This document shows positions 25,494 to 34,214 of a stretch of 64,000 nt of DNA, one piece after another. A program made the position numbers and the translations under genes. Below the pieces are notes generated by a model that saw only the letters and a list, made by a program, of their open reading frames with translations, did not search any database and was not told where the DNA came from. Numbering within the stretch: the first letter of the stretch is position 1; the number at the start of each line of letters is the position of its first letter. This stretch comes from Paenibacillus_AB hodogayensis. Lineage in GTDB: Bacteria > Bacillota > Bacilli > Paenibacillales > NBRC-103111. Location: positions 124,001 to 188,000 of the forward strand of contig NZ_BAAAYO010000002.1 of assembly GCF_039536325.1 (NCBI RefSeq), in the 5' to 3' direction.

Positions 25494-27215
25494 TTACTTT
25501 CCGAAATAATACAATGTCTTAAATGTTAAACCATAGCTTGTAGAACTTGGATCACCAATTCCTGTTCTGACAAAGCCATATTCATTACGACTTTCTTCTA
25601 TCAACTTTTCAAGTTGTGTCGTTTTTAAGTCTTTGAAGTATTTAATTAATAACTCATAAAATAAAAAGTAAAATTCAACTGAGTAGTTACTTTCGTATAG
25701 ATTCGTGGGGTTCTCAAAAATTGTTTTTAAAAAATTTTTGTCCTGCTGCGAAGATTCGTAAGGTTGTCCTATAGCTTCGCTTAATAATAATCTGTAAAAG
25801 GCCAAATATGGAGCGCTTTCGGGTGACGACAAGTTTTGATTGGATAAGTTGGTTGTGATCATGTTAGAAATGGCTATTAGTTTATCGTCCGGTAAAGGCT
25901 GATCTAATATTTTAAGGGATAATATATTGTAATGGATTTCCATGTACGACTTGTTCGATATGTTTTTTTCTAGATGTGAAATAACTAGTTGTTTGATTCT
26001 TTCTTTGTCAAAAGATGCCTGATTTAAAGATAGATAATAAAACATTTGGGCTGAACCCAACTCATTAGCATTTATTTTGCTGAGGAAGCTGTCATAATTA
26101 GTTTTGTCATTTGGATTCACTAAATTTTTGATCTTATTGGAAAAATAAGTAGCTTCAAGCGTTCCAGGCTTCTTTTGGTAATAAAGGTAATATGGACTCA
26201 ACTTATACTTTTCAATTTTCGATAGTAGTTCTTCCCTTTTTGTCTTCAATGAAAAATGGATTGTATCGAAATATTTTAGAGCGATAAAAGTTGCGAGTAT
26301 GTTCTCTTCACTTTGGGAATCGATTTTGAAAAAACCATTATCGAGTTGAAGCTTCTCAATTTTTTCTTTATAAATATTTAGATTAATGTTTGCTTGAGGG
26401 TAAATATTTTTAAAATCTATTAGTGGGTCGATCACCAATAACAAGAGTGCATCATCATTGTTGGTGAATCGAGCGATCTCGGAAGCCATGTTTTCCAATT
26501 TCTCAATAATCTTAGGTTCATCAAATTCCACGTTAAGTAGTTTTGCGGTTTGAAGGGCAAGAAATAAATGTCCGGTCGTAGTGTAATTGTATTTATCCAA
26601 TTTGCTAAGTTTTACTTTTACCCATTCATTAGTTTCGTTTATGGGAGTTAAGTAACCAAGATCCCTTAAAACAAATACTGCCATATACGTCGATAAATAT
26701 TGTGTTTTTTCATTTGCGAGTATTTCTTCAATATTGTTTTTTGAATATGAGAACGATCCATTCGGTAGTTTTAACTCTAGTATGTAATGAATTATTTCCT
26801 CTTTTGTTTCTATGTCTTTTTCAATATAATCCTTAAATATGCTGGTAAAGAAATAAAGGGTGCTGATATTATCATTTCTTTTTTCTGGAAATAAAATATT
26901 TTCTTTATTGTTCACTATAAAATTATAAGTATCTTCTAATTCATCAGATTTGATTGGCGTATTTAATCTATCCTTTATTTGTTTAAGATAATATAAATTG
27001 TAGATATCATAAACTGCATCAATCTCTGTGCTTAATAATGGGTAGCTTTTGTCTATGTTTTGTGATTGCAAAATGAAGTTGACAGGCCCAGATCGATAAA
27101 ACTCACGATCTTCTTTGGATAATATGGTATTGTTTTGGGGCAATGAAGTAAGAATCAAGATAACTATAAATATTGATAATATTAATATAAATAGATGCTT
27201 CGTATATCTAATCAT
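25494..27215 (-). CDS. Membrane-anchored alpha-toroid (terpenoid-cyclase-like fold) protein
   Basis: About 573 residues. A membrane helix lies at the N-terminus (MIRYTKHLFILILSIFIVILI), so the rest is probably outside the cell. The body is helical, with spaced blocks resembling prenyltransferase/squalene-cyclase repeats: LPNGSFSYS, LDNGFFKID..ILATFIALKYF and the C-terminal YGFVRTGIGDPSSTSYGLTFKTLYYFGK. The acidic DxDD cyclase motif is not visible, so a binding or enzymatic role on peptides or glycans cannot be chosen. The start is uncertain: a frame extends to an ATG at 27245, without a ribosome site. Strongly AT-rich compared with the flanks, indicating transfer. Confidence 0.7.
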   Translation of the reverse strand: MIRYTKHLFILILSIFIVILILTSLPQNNTILSKEDREFYRSGPVNFILQSQNIDKSYPLLSTEIDAVYDIYNLYYLKQIKDRLNTPIKSDELEDTYNFIVNNKENILFPEKRNDNISTLYFFTSIFKDYIEKDIETKEEIIHYILELKLPNGSFSYSKNNIEEILANEKTQYLSTYMAVFVLRDLGYLTPINETNEWVKVKLSKLDKYNYTTTGHLFLALQTAKLLNVEFDEPKIIEKLENMASEIARFTNNDDALLLLVIDPLIDFKNIYPQANINLNIYKEKIEKLQLDNGFFKIDSQSEENILATFIALKYFDTIHFSLKTKREELLSKIEKYKLSPYYLYYQKKPGTLEATYFSNKIKNLVNPNDKTNYDSFLSKINANELGSAQMFYYLSLNQASFDKERIKQLVISHLEKNISNKSYMEIHYNILSLKILDQPLPDDKLIAISNMITTNLSNQNLSSPESAPYLAFYRLLLSEAIGQPYESSQQDKNFLKTIFENPTNLYESNYSVEFYFLFYELLIKYFKDLKTTQLEKLIEESRNEYGFVRTGIGDPSSTSYGLTFKTLYYFGK

Positions 27216-27610
27216 CCAATTAATCACCCACCCATGAATGTGCATGTATGGTATACATTTAAGTTTATTATAGTATATTTATTCTTTTCTATATATAGGA
27301 AATAAAACTCAAACATAGGATATTTGGTGGTGTCGACCACTGTATCTAATTGTCGGAATTAATCGAAAAAATGGACTGAACTGATTTACTCCTTACCTTC
27401 CTAAAAAACTGAGCTGGATCCCCTAGCTCGTTTAGTCGGGAAGCCCAATGGAATCTACCGGATCGAAGAGGGATTTCGTTGTCAATTAAGATACCGTTGG
27501 TTTTAATTCATTTACTCACGACAATGAGTTTATGTCACGGGTCCTTTCATTCGGGTAAAGGGATCAGAGAAGAAAGAACAAGGGGGTTCTTCTTCATTGT
27601 TCTTTTCTAT

Positions 27611-27721
27611 GTGTCAGAAAGCATGCTTTTCGGCACGCTCAAAAAAGGCTTGTTTCTTTGTGTCAAAATACCCTAAAATTAATTTAGGCATGTGCCATGA
27701 TTTTATATGGTATTTTGGCAC
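27611..27721. promoter_or_regulatory. res-like cluster of dyads upstream of the resolvase gene
   Basis: Three related elements precede the resolvase. The first is a 26-bp near-palindrome (27611-27636) of the form GTGTCAGAAAGC/GCTTTTCGGCAC. The second is a half-site GTGTCAAAATACC (27660-27672). The third is a 30-bp element (27692-27721) whose ends are GTGCCA and TGGCAC and whose right half, GGTATTTTGGCAC, mirrors the second element. TGTC/TGCC ends and 26-30 bp subsites are what resolvase binding sites look like; the first would be the crossover site. Confidence 0.5.
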
Positions 27722-27740
27722 GAAATGAGGGTGAGTTTTT

Positions 27741-28349
27741 ATGAAATTGGCCTATGGCCGGGTTTCGGCCAAAGATCAAAATCCGGAACGACAGCTTATT
27801 AAATTCAGGGAGCTCGGAATCGAGGATCGATTTATTTTCGTTGACAAGCAGAGCGGTAAGGACTTCGACCGGCCGCGGTATCAGGCTATGCGCATGATAA
27901 TTCGTGAAGGTGATTTGGTGTACCTGGATGCGCTGGATCGGCTGGGCCGTGATTATGACGGCATCATTAGCGAGTGGAAATACATAACCCGAGAAATAAA
28001 TGCAGACATCATTTGCTTGGATAACGAGACGTTGTTTGATTCCAGGAAATTTAAAACGATGGGTGACTTAGGCAAATTGCTTGAAGATCAGTTTTTGAGC
28101 ATGCTGGCGTACGTGGCTGAGCAGGAGCGCAAGAAGAACCGGCAGAGACAAGCGGAGGGAATTGAGGTGGCCAGAGCGGATGGGGTGAAGTTTGGTCGCC
28201 CGAAAGTCGAGATTGATACAGCATTCGTTCTGACCTACGATGAATGGAAGGCTGGGGCAATAACTGCTACAGCTGCGATGAAGAAATTGAATATGAAGCA
28301 CAGGACGTTTTATAGGCGGGTTAATGAATACGAGAATTCCCTCCGCTGA
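27741..28349 (+). CDS. Serine recombinase (resolvase/invertase family)
   Basis: A 202-residue small serine recombinase. Ser9 in YGRVSAKDQN is the catalytic nucleophile. The ALDRLGRD segment carries the conserved arginines. A long E helix follows (QFLSMLAYVAEQERKKNRQRQAEGI), and the C-terminal helix-turn-helix is ATAAMKKLNMKHRTFYRRV. It may resolve co-integrates or invert DNA at the dyads just upstream (27611-27721). No transposase gene is present, so it is probably a domesticated or residual element. A truncated paralogue lies 4.2 kb upstream in the same orientation. Confidence 0.95.
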   Translation: MKLAYGRVSAKDQNPERQLIKFRELGIEDRFIFVDKQSGKDFDRPRYQAMRMIIREGDLVYLDALDRLGRDYDGIISEWKYITREINADIICLDNETLFDSRKFKTMGDLGKLLEDQFLSMLAYVAEQERKKNRQRQAEGIEVARADGVKFGRPKVEIDTAFVLTYDEWKAGAITATAAMKKLNMKHRTFYRRVNEYENSLR

Positions 28350-28388
28350 ATGGATTTAATTACTTAGAAACTATGAATTTGTTCTACG

Positions 28389-28397
28389 TGGTATAAT
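28389..28397 (+). promoter_or_regulatory. Extended -10 promoter of the candidate small RNA
   Basis: TGGTATAAT is a perfect -10 hexamer with the TGn extension, which can work without a good -35 box. It lies 40 bp after the resolvase stop codon and points toward the terminator at 28481. Confidence 0.55.
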
Positions 28398-28403
28398 TTA
28401 GGA

Positions 28404-28517
28404 TGTGCTTACAAAGGACACTTGTCGCTAAACGTAATCGCTAGTGAGTGTCCGGGGATATGATTCAGCCGGCCCGCGTCGTGGCCGCCATATGAAATAT
28501 GGCGGCCACTGTTTTTT
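28404..28517 (+). ncRNA. Candidate small RNA, about 115 nt
   Basis: Between the extended -10 box (28389-28397) and a perfect terminator (28481-28517) lies a structured, non-coding stretch. A first hairpin pairs GGACACT (about 28416) with AGTGTCC (about 28446), extended inward by CGCTA/TAGTG. An unpaired middle segment of about 30 nt follows. No ORF with a ribosome site is present and I do not match it to a known RNA family. It could instead be the 3' UTR of the resolvase transcript. Confidence 0.45.
28481..28517 (+). terminator. Perfect Rho-independent terminator
   Basis: A 13-bp flawless stem (28481-28493 with 28497-28509), loop GAA, followed by TGTTTTTT. It ends plus-strand transcription from the resolvase or candidate small RNA and abuts the stop codon of the convergent octapeptide gene. 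Confidence 0.9.
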
Positions 28518-28917
28518 ATCTTAAATGATGTTTTCTAATAATTTCAGCATATTGGGTAAGCCCACGTTTTTCTAGTTCTTTTACAAATACAGGCCATGGC
28601 GGTACATTACTCATATACGGTTGAGGACCCGTAGACAAGCCGCCACCAGGGCCGGTTGAAAGACCACCGCCTGGACCTGTAGAGAGCCCCCCACGGGGAC
28701 CCGTTGACAGTCCTCCACCAGGGCCGGTTGATAACCCACCACGGGGGCCAGTTGATAAACCTCCTCCTGGTCCAGTTGACATTCCCCCACCGGGACCTGT
28801 AGACCTGCCTCCACCGGGACCTGTAGATGCTCCTCCGCGGGGGCCTGTAGACATACCTCCACCGGGGCCTGTGGAGAGCCCCCCTCTAGGGCCTGTACTT
28901 TTATTTCTATTCCACAT
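28516..28917 (-). CDS. Octapeptide-repeat protein (STGPxGGx)
   Basis: A 133-residue protein. After a short start (MWNRNK) come eleven consecutive octapeptides of the form STGPGGGx or STGPRGGx, where x is Leu, Met, Ala or Arg, then a partial unit STGPQPYM. A C-terminal 36-residue helix-rich domain follows (NVPPWPVFVKELEKRGLTQYAEIIRKH). The ribosome site TTGGAGG fits the ATG at 28917. No signal peptide is visible. Gly/Pro/Ser repeats of this type form extended or beta-type folds in several bacterial hypothetical proteins; the function is unknown. The 24-bp DNA repeat should be prone to copy-number change. Confidence 0.85.
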   Translation of the reverse strand: MWNRNKSTGPRGGLSTGPGGGMSTGPRGGASTGPGGGRSTGPGGGMSTGPGGGLSTGPRGGLSTGPGGGLSTGPRGGLSTGPGGGLSTGPGGGLSTGPQPYMSNVPPWPVFVKELEKRGLTQYAEIIRKHHLR

Positions 28918-29015
28918 ACGTTACCTCCAATTTAATATAAACTAGTTCACAGTCCTTATTATACCATAGTAAATATTTCCACACCTGTTCCCTTGGACGT
29001 TTTTATCAGCGGGTC

Positions 29016-29202
29016 GTGGTACCGCTGACGGAAAACGGCTTTGTGTATGACTTTTACACACGATCCATTCAAGTCGATATTAGAAGCCGGCATATGTGCT
29101 GGCGGGGAGATTTTATGCATTTCGGTGCAGATCGAATTGCAGAAAACGCCCCGACTTGGGACCTGTATGAAAGTGTGATCAATAAATTAGTAGCGGAGTC
29201 GT
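29016..29202 (+). other. Open sequence of unclear origin before the aldolase
   Basis: A frame from 29016 runs into the aldolase region (containing HFGADRIAENAPTWDLYESVINKLVAES) but no ribosome site or recognised domain supports it. It reads like a piece of another protein joined to the aldolase gene, and may be a deletion scar. Confidence 0.35.
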
Positions 29203-29961
29203 TTGGCTATCCTGCAGGCTCTGCCATTGGCGGTTGCACACGTTTCACGCACCGTTCTTTCCGAATTATACAGCCCCAACATCCCGGTATTGCTTCAAAC
29301 ATGCGGGTTCGACTATTTTATTGCCGACTGTGAGCACGGGTATTTCGATTATGGGGCAATTGCCGCTTTGGCCGCCGTGTCCAGACAAGCCGGAATCCGC
29401 ATGATCGTCCGATTGCCCGGTATTTCCCGAGAGTATATCCTGAAATATATGGATATGGGCGTGGCTGGACTTCTCGTGCCGATGGTGTCCCATGCCGATG
29501 AAATCCGGCAAGTCGTGGAATACGCCACGTACGAACCGTTAGGCCGGCGGGGCATCTCCACCAAACGGGCGCATAACGATTACTGGTGTACGGATTTGAC
29601 TGCATATATGGAAAAAGCGAACCAAGAAACGATCATTTTGGCACAAATCGAAACAAAGGAAGGGCTGCAAAACATCCAAGCTATCGCGGAAACGAAGGGC
29701 TTGAGCGGCCTGGTCGCCGGGCCCAACGATTTGAGCTCCGACATGGGCATCCCGATGCAGTACGGGCATCCGCTATTCCAGCAAGCAATCGGACGGATCT
29801 ACCGTCATGCTTCAGACGTGAACAAGATCGCGGGAATTATTACGTCGGATATCACGCTGTTAATGCAAAGCCGACAGTTGGGGATGCGAATGCTTACCTG
29901 GAGCTCCGAGCTCGGCATGATCATGAAGGGCGCCGAGGCCGGTTTGAAGGAGCTAAATTAG
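29203..29961 (+). CDS. HpcH/HpaI-type aldolase, 5' end replaced
   Basis: A 252-residue class II 2-keto-3-deoxy acid aldolase. FDYFIADCEHGYFDY, MVSHADEIRQVV, AQIETKEGL and VAGPNDLSSDMGIP match the barrel, with the metal-binding Glu in QIETKEG and the conserved GPNDLS loop. Family members normally open with a lysine-rich helix before TVLSELYSPN. Here that N-terminus is unrelated sequence without a convincing ribosome site, so the gene is probably truncated at its 5' end by a rearrangement and may not be expressed. It heads the 29-34 kb sugar-use cluster. Confidence 0.75.
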   Translation: MAILQALPLAVAHVSRTVLSELYSPNIPVLLQTCGFDYFIADCEHGYFDYGAIAALAAVSRQAGIRMIVRLPGISREYILKYMDMGVAGLLVPMVSHADEIRQVVEYATYEPLGRRGISTKRAHNDYWCTDLTAYMEKANQETIILAQIETKEGLQNIQAIAETKGLSGLVAGPNDLSSDMGIPMQYGHPLFQQAIGRIYRHASDVNKIAGIITSDITLLMQSRQLGMRMLTWSSELGMIMKGAEAGLKELN

Positions 29962-29989
29962 TTAATCATTTTCAAGGGGGATTAAGGCA

Positions 29990-31319
29990 ATGAATCTGAA
30001 ACCAATATCCAGAAATATTCGTGTCCTCGTAGTACTGTTGGCTGCTTCTTCACTAACGTTGGGTGCATGCTCCAACAACGTCAAGCAACCATCAAGTACG
30101 GATGGAAAAGTAAGCGAGAAGGAAAAGCTTGCTCCAGTCAAGCTTTCCTTTTTCAACGGGGGAGCAACAGTATGGCCGGAAGACCAGTTCCGCACCTATA
30201 TCGAGCAGCCGGTTCGTCAAAAATATCCGCATATTACAATCGAATACATCACCGGCACGGACAAAGATCTGGAAAATTTAATTACTACCGGCAATGTTCC
30301 GGATATTGTGACCAGCGGCCCGTCGAGCTTGTTCGGCTTTATCAATTTGGGCATAACCGCAGATATGACTCCGCTTGTAACCAGGAGCAAGTTCGATCTC
30401 GGAAGGCTGGAAGATCAGGCCGTTGATTTCATCAAGAAGCATTCCGCCAACGGGGAGCTGCTCTCGATCCCGGTTACAAGAGACAGCAACGTGCTATATT
30501 ATAATAAGGACTTGTTCGACAAATTCGGAGTAGCCTATCCTACAGATTTCATGAGCTGGGATGAAACCTACGAGCTGGCCAAGAAGCTGGTGCGCGAAGA
30601 TGGGGGAACGAAGTACAGAGGGTTCGATCTCCAGTTGAACACCTTTAGACATATGGCCAAATGAGCTTGTCTTATGTCGATCCGAAAACGGGAAAAACAG
30701 CGATCAACAACGATGGATGGAGAAAGCTGGTTGCACCTTTACAAAAATTTTACTCGATCAGCGGCAATGAATATGTAAATGCAGCGAATCAAGACGATTT
30801 TTTGGCGAACCGCTCTTTGTCCATGTACGCTACATTTAATATAGTGATGCTTCTCGGAAATAGCGCAGGACAAACGCTCAATTGGGATTTGGTCACACTG
30901 CCGACATTCCCCGATAAACCGAAAACAGGTTCAAGTCCGTTTCCTCAGCATATGCTCGTCACCGCCCAAAGCAAGCACAAGGATGATGCGCTGCGTGTTA
31001 TTGAAGTGGCTTTGTCCGATGAAGTTCAATCTGCAAGAGGACGGAATGCGGGAATCGGAACCGTATTAAAGAACAAGAGCGTACAGGATGAATTTATGAA
31101 AGATGTAAGTGCCGCCAAGGCAAAAACGTATCGGCCTTCTTTAAACTGGAGCCTGCTGCGGCGAGACAAATATCACGCTACGATACGCAAGTCATATCCA
31201 GCTTCCAAAGCTCTTTAGGCTCCACGCTGCAAGGAAGTGTAGATCTGAACACTGCGCTCCGCGAAGCCGAAGAAACCGCTAACAAAAAGATTGAGGATGA
31301 GAAAGCCAAAGGCAAATAA
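29990..31319 (+). pseudogene. Extracellular solute-binding lipoprotein, two frameshifts
   Basis: Three frames together encode one family 1 sugar-binding protein. Positions 29990-30664 hold the signal peptide with lipobox LTLGAC through FDLQLNTFRHMAK. 30661-about 31130 continue with YVDPKTGKTAINNDGW. A third frame to 31319 supplies FFKLEPAAARQISRYDTQ and the Lys-rich C-terminus. The first junction looks like an ATGA overlap of two genes, but the halves are sequential parts of one domain. The second break is near 31130. The protein is therefore broken unless both are sequencing errors. No permease genes accompany it. Confidence 0.8.
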
Positions 31320-31375
31320 GGCAAGTTAACTCGCTTCACATTTCACCTCGCCAGCGTTCAATAGGAGATAATTTT

Positions 31376-32527
31376 ATGCCAAACAACATGGGAGCAAGCC
31401 GGCCGCTTGCGCAAAGCTACACAGTGGCGGCCCAGCTTGAGAAGAAGGCTCCGGATAGCTATCTGTTTTTCATCAGCACAGGGTTTGCCATGCTCCCTAG
31501 CGGGCATATGGTAGCCGGGGCGCCAATATTCAGAAGATTCTACAAAGGCGGGTATGAGGGACACGGTGTTGCGCTGTCTATTAGCAGGGATAAGGGACGG
31601 ACGTGGCATCCGATCTGGCACTATCCTTCCGTTACGCCCTTGGAAATGGCGCTGTTCGTGCACGAGAACAGATTGTACATGCTGATCACCCCCCATACGA
31701 AAGACGGAGGCCGGATCTGGGTTACGGCAAGTGATGATGAAGGACTCACCTGGTCGGAACCGGTCGAGGTAATAAACGGGCCGTTTAAGTGGCTGGCGAG
31801 TCACCAATTGGCCATGACGATACGGGACGGACGACTGTTCTGGGCGGTCAGCGAGGAAAACATGCGGCTTGCGGTCGTATCCTGCGACCTGGGGGAAGGC
31901 TTGCTGAACCCAAATGCATGGCGCATATCCAACTTTACAGAAATGCCGATCCCCCCGGAGATTAATCCCGGCCTGTTTCCCGGACCTGACATGCGTTGTC
32001 TGGAGGGAAATGTCGTATCGGTTAACGGACATATTCGCGTAATCGCCCGCGCCGTCATCGACAGACAAGGGACGGCCAGTCTGGCGGCGGTCTATGATTT
32101 GAATATCGAGGACGGGAAATTGGAGCTGACATTCTCGCAATTTTATCCAGTGCCTGGAGCGCAATGCAAAGTCTATATCGTGTACGACGAACAGTCCCGG
32201 CTGTTCTGGATGGCATCCAATATTCCCGCCAATTCGCAAAAGTGGATCGATACCGCGCACCTTGGAAATCCGGGAAATGATCGCAGGTTTTTACTGCTCT
32301 GGTATTCCTGCGATGCGCTGAATTGGTTCCCTGCCGGATGCATCGCCGCCGCCGAAAAACTGACACAATCGTTTCACTATGCATCCATGGTGATTGACGG
32401 CGACGATCTGGCAATTATTTCTCGCACTTCGTTAAACTCCGGAAACGAACATGATTCCGAATTGCTGACCTTTCATCGAGTACGCGAATTTCGCTCGTTG
32501 GCGATGGACATTTTCCCTAAAGTTTGA
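31376..32527 (+). CDS. Sialidase-fold (BNR/Asp-box) protein
   Basis: A 383-residue beta-propeller protein. Two Asp boxes are visible, SISRDKGRTW and TASDDEGLTW. The spacing and later blocks (GHIRVIARAV, RLFWMASNIP, LLWYSCDALNW) fit a six-bladed exo-glycosidase fold. No signal peptide is present, so it would act inside the cell. Its ATG follows ATAGGAG. It lies between a broken sugar-binding protein and a sugar kinase, suggesting it processed an imported oligosaccharide or uronate; the substrate is unknown. Catalytic Arg triad residues cannot be assigned with certainty. Confidence 0.8.
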   Translation: MPNNMGASRPLAQSYTVAAQLEKKAPDSYLFFISTGFAMLPSGHMVAGAPIFRRFYKGGYEGHGVALSISRDKGRTWHPIWHYPSVTPLEMALFVHENRLYMLITPHTKDGGRIWVTASDDEGLTWSEPVEVINGPFKWLASHQLAMTIRDGRLFWAVSEENMRLAVVSCDLGEGLLNPNAWRISNFTEMPIPPEINPGLFPGPDMRCLEGNVVSVNGHIRVIARAVIDRQGTASLAAVYDLNIEDGKLELTFSQFYPVPGAQCKVYIVYDEQSRLFWMASNIPANSQKWIDTAHLGNPGNDRRFLLLWYSCDALNWFPAGCIAAAEKLTQSFHYASMVIDGDDLAIISRTSLNSGNEHDSELLTFHRVREFRSLAMDIFPKV

Positions 32528-32549
32528 AGTCCGAATAGCCCCACATGGA

Positions 32550-32589
32550 AGCCGGACAGGTTGATAAAGCTCAACCTGTCCGGCTATTT
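32550..32589 (+). terminator. Strong hairpin after the sialidase-fold gene
   Basis: Fifteen perfect base pairs (32550-32564 with 32571-32585) and a 6-nt loop. The run after it is only ATTTG, so it may act as a terminator or as an mRNA-stabilising structure. Confidence 0.6.
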
Positions 32590-32622
32590 GCGGAAGATGA
32601 TACTCATGCAAAGTGAAGTCTA

Positions 32623-32689
32623 GAAGTGTGGTGAACAACGAAAGCGGAGTCCCCTTCTTCTCACGCAGCAGAGTTATTCACCACACTTC
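32623..32689. repeat. 13-bp inverted repeat upstream of the sugar kinase
   Basis: GAAGTGTGGTGAA (32623-32635) and its exact complement (32677-32689) are separated by 41 bp. They flank the region just before the kinase start and could be an operator pair, a leader structure or ends of a lost small element. Confidence 0.5.
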
Positions 32690-32722
32690 CAGGCCAAGAA
32701 CAGGCGCGGGAGATGAACGTTC

Positions 32723-34081
32723 ATGAACTATATAGGTGTGGACATTGGCAGCAGCTTCATCAAGGCCGCTATATTGGACACGGGAAGCCGTCAAATTATC
32801 GATGTAAGGAAGCAGCAGACGCCGGAGCGTCTTCCCAACCCGGACAGGAACATCTATGAGGTCAACGTTTTAAGTATCGTACGCTCATTGACGACAATGA
32901 TCGATGAATACGCCGGTAAGTACGGCCCGATCGTGGGGATTTTGCTCTCTACGCAAATGCACGGGTTTGTGCTGTGCGATGAATCGGGCGAACCGCTAAC
33001 GAACTATATTTCGTGGCAAGATACGCGGGGTACGACCCCTTACGGGAATGCAACCATAAGTTCATTTGAGCACATTTCTGCAGTTATCTCCTCCGAGCAG
33101 ATGGAAAGAAGCGGCACCCAGCTCAAGCCCGGGCTTGCCGCGTGCAATTTGCACCATTGGATGATGAACCATCGGCACGTTATCGAAAAAGACAACATTT
33201 ATTTTTGCACATTGGGGTCATTTGTCATTTATAAGCTTACCGGCCGCCATACTTGCCATATTACGAATGCGGCGCCGACCGGATTTGCAGATGTAGAGCG
33301 GCGGGCTTGGAACTGGGAAACGATCCGCGCCGTAGGCTGCGAAAGCTTGGTGTTCCCGGATATATTGGACGAACAAGAAATTTGTGGCTATTACGACAGT
33401 GCTGGCGGAGGTATTCCCGTCTACCCGGATATTGGCGATCATCAGGCGTCGGTGTTGGGAGCGCTGGGGGGAGACAACGATGCGGCCATCGTGTCCGGTG
33501 GAACGGCCGGAATCGTCAGTCTCGTCTCGAATAAAGCAACTCGCGGCGACCACGAAAACCGCCCCTACTTCGGCGGCCAAACTTTAAAAACGATCACCCG
33601 TCTTCCCGGCGGAAGAAATCTCGATGTGCTCGTTGACTTCATCGCGGATATCGGCATATCCCTATTCGAAGCTTCACGATCACGCGCGGAAATATGGCAG
33701 GCAATTTCCCAAGCGGTTGATCGCCTCGATCCGTCCCGCCCTCTGGAAGCGCCTCGAGTGGAGCTTGGATTTTTCCAGGGACAGCAAGGGGTTCAACACG
33801 GCAAAATTGATGGAATACGGCCGGGCAACTTGACGGCAGGCTCTCTGTTCGCCGCCGCCTTCGAAAATATGGCCGACGTTTACATTTCCGCGCTGCGCAA
33901 GCTGATGGACCCGACTGCACCGATTGCGAAAATTTGGTTAACCGGCGGAACGATTCATAACAATGTTTTCATGAGAACGATTATGCAAGCGCGAACAGGC
34001 ATCGAAACGATCCCGTCTCCTGTTCAAAACGAGGAGCTGCGCGGTCTCCTGCATCTCGCTCTGCGCATATCTGGTACATAA
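32723..34081 (+). CDS. FGGY-family carbohydrate kinase
   Basis: A 452-residue sugar kinase of the xylulokinase/sedoheptulokinase group. It opens with the ATPase fold phosphate-1 loop (IGVDIGSSFIKAAILD). STQMHGFVL, ISWQDTRG and DIGDHQASVLGALGG follow, with the catalytic Asp in the last. The phosphate-2 region reads IVSGGTAG and the adenosine-binding block IWLTGGTIHN. Length is normal. No SD of high quality is seen directly before the ATG at 32723 (GCGGGAGATG is nearest). It would phosphorylate the sugar released by the neighbouring enzymes; the specific sugar is unknown. Confidence 0.9.
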   Translation: MNYIGVDIGSSFIKAAILDTGSRQIIDVRKQQTPERLPNPDRNIYEVNVLSIVRSLTTMIDEYAGKYGPIVGILLSTQMHGFVLCDESGEPLTNYISWQDTRGTTPYGNATISSFEHISAVISSEQMERSGTQLKPGLAACNLHHWMMNHRHVIEKDNIYFCTLGSFVIYKLTGRHTCHITNAAPTGFADVERRAWNWETIRAVGCESLVFPDILDEQEICGYYDSAGGGIPVYPDIGDHQASVLGALGGDNDAAIVSGGTAGIVSLVSNKATRGDHENRPYFGGQTLKTITRLPGGRNLDVLVDFIADIGISLFEASRSRAEIWQAISQAVDRLDPSRPLEAPRVELGFFQGQQGVQHGKIDGIRPGNLTAGSLFAAAFENMADVYISALRKLMDPTAPIAKIWLTGGTIHNNVFMRTIMQARTGIETIPSPVQNEELRGLLHLALRISGT

Positions 34082-34085
34082 TAAA

Positions 34086-34148
34086 TGCACCCCTTAGCAT
34101 TCATCGGATAACCCAGGGGTTTCTCCAATGCGTATTCTAAGGGGTGCA
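34086..34148. repeat. 12-bp inverted repeat after the sugar kinase
   Basis: TGCACCCCTTAG (34086-34097) and its complement (34137-34148) enclose a further GCATT/AATGC pairing. The result is a long stem-loop just after the kinase stop codon. There is no T run, so it is not a standard terminator. Confidence 0.5.
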
Positions 34149-34214
34149 CTTCAGGAACTGAGGTCCTTTTTGCCGAATGGCCCGGCGTAGAGGCTCCTAT
34201 TTAGAAAGCCATCT

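Noticed and set aside
27479..27676. 65-codon plus-strand frame before the resolvase
   Set aside because: It runs through the res-like dyads, has no ribosome site and shows no coding features.
28516..28917. CRISPR-like regular repeat
   Set aside because: The 24-bp period has no spacers and encodes uniform octapeptides in frame with a good ribosome site, so it is a coding repeat.
30655..30670. Two overlapping genes (ATGA) in the 29990-31319 region
   Set aside because: The two frames carry consecutive parts of one solute-binding domain, so the overlap is the result of a frameshift and not translational coupling.
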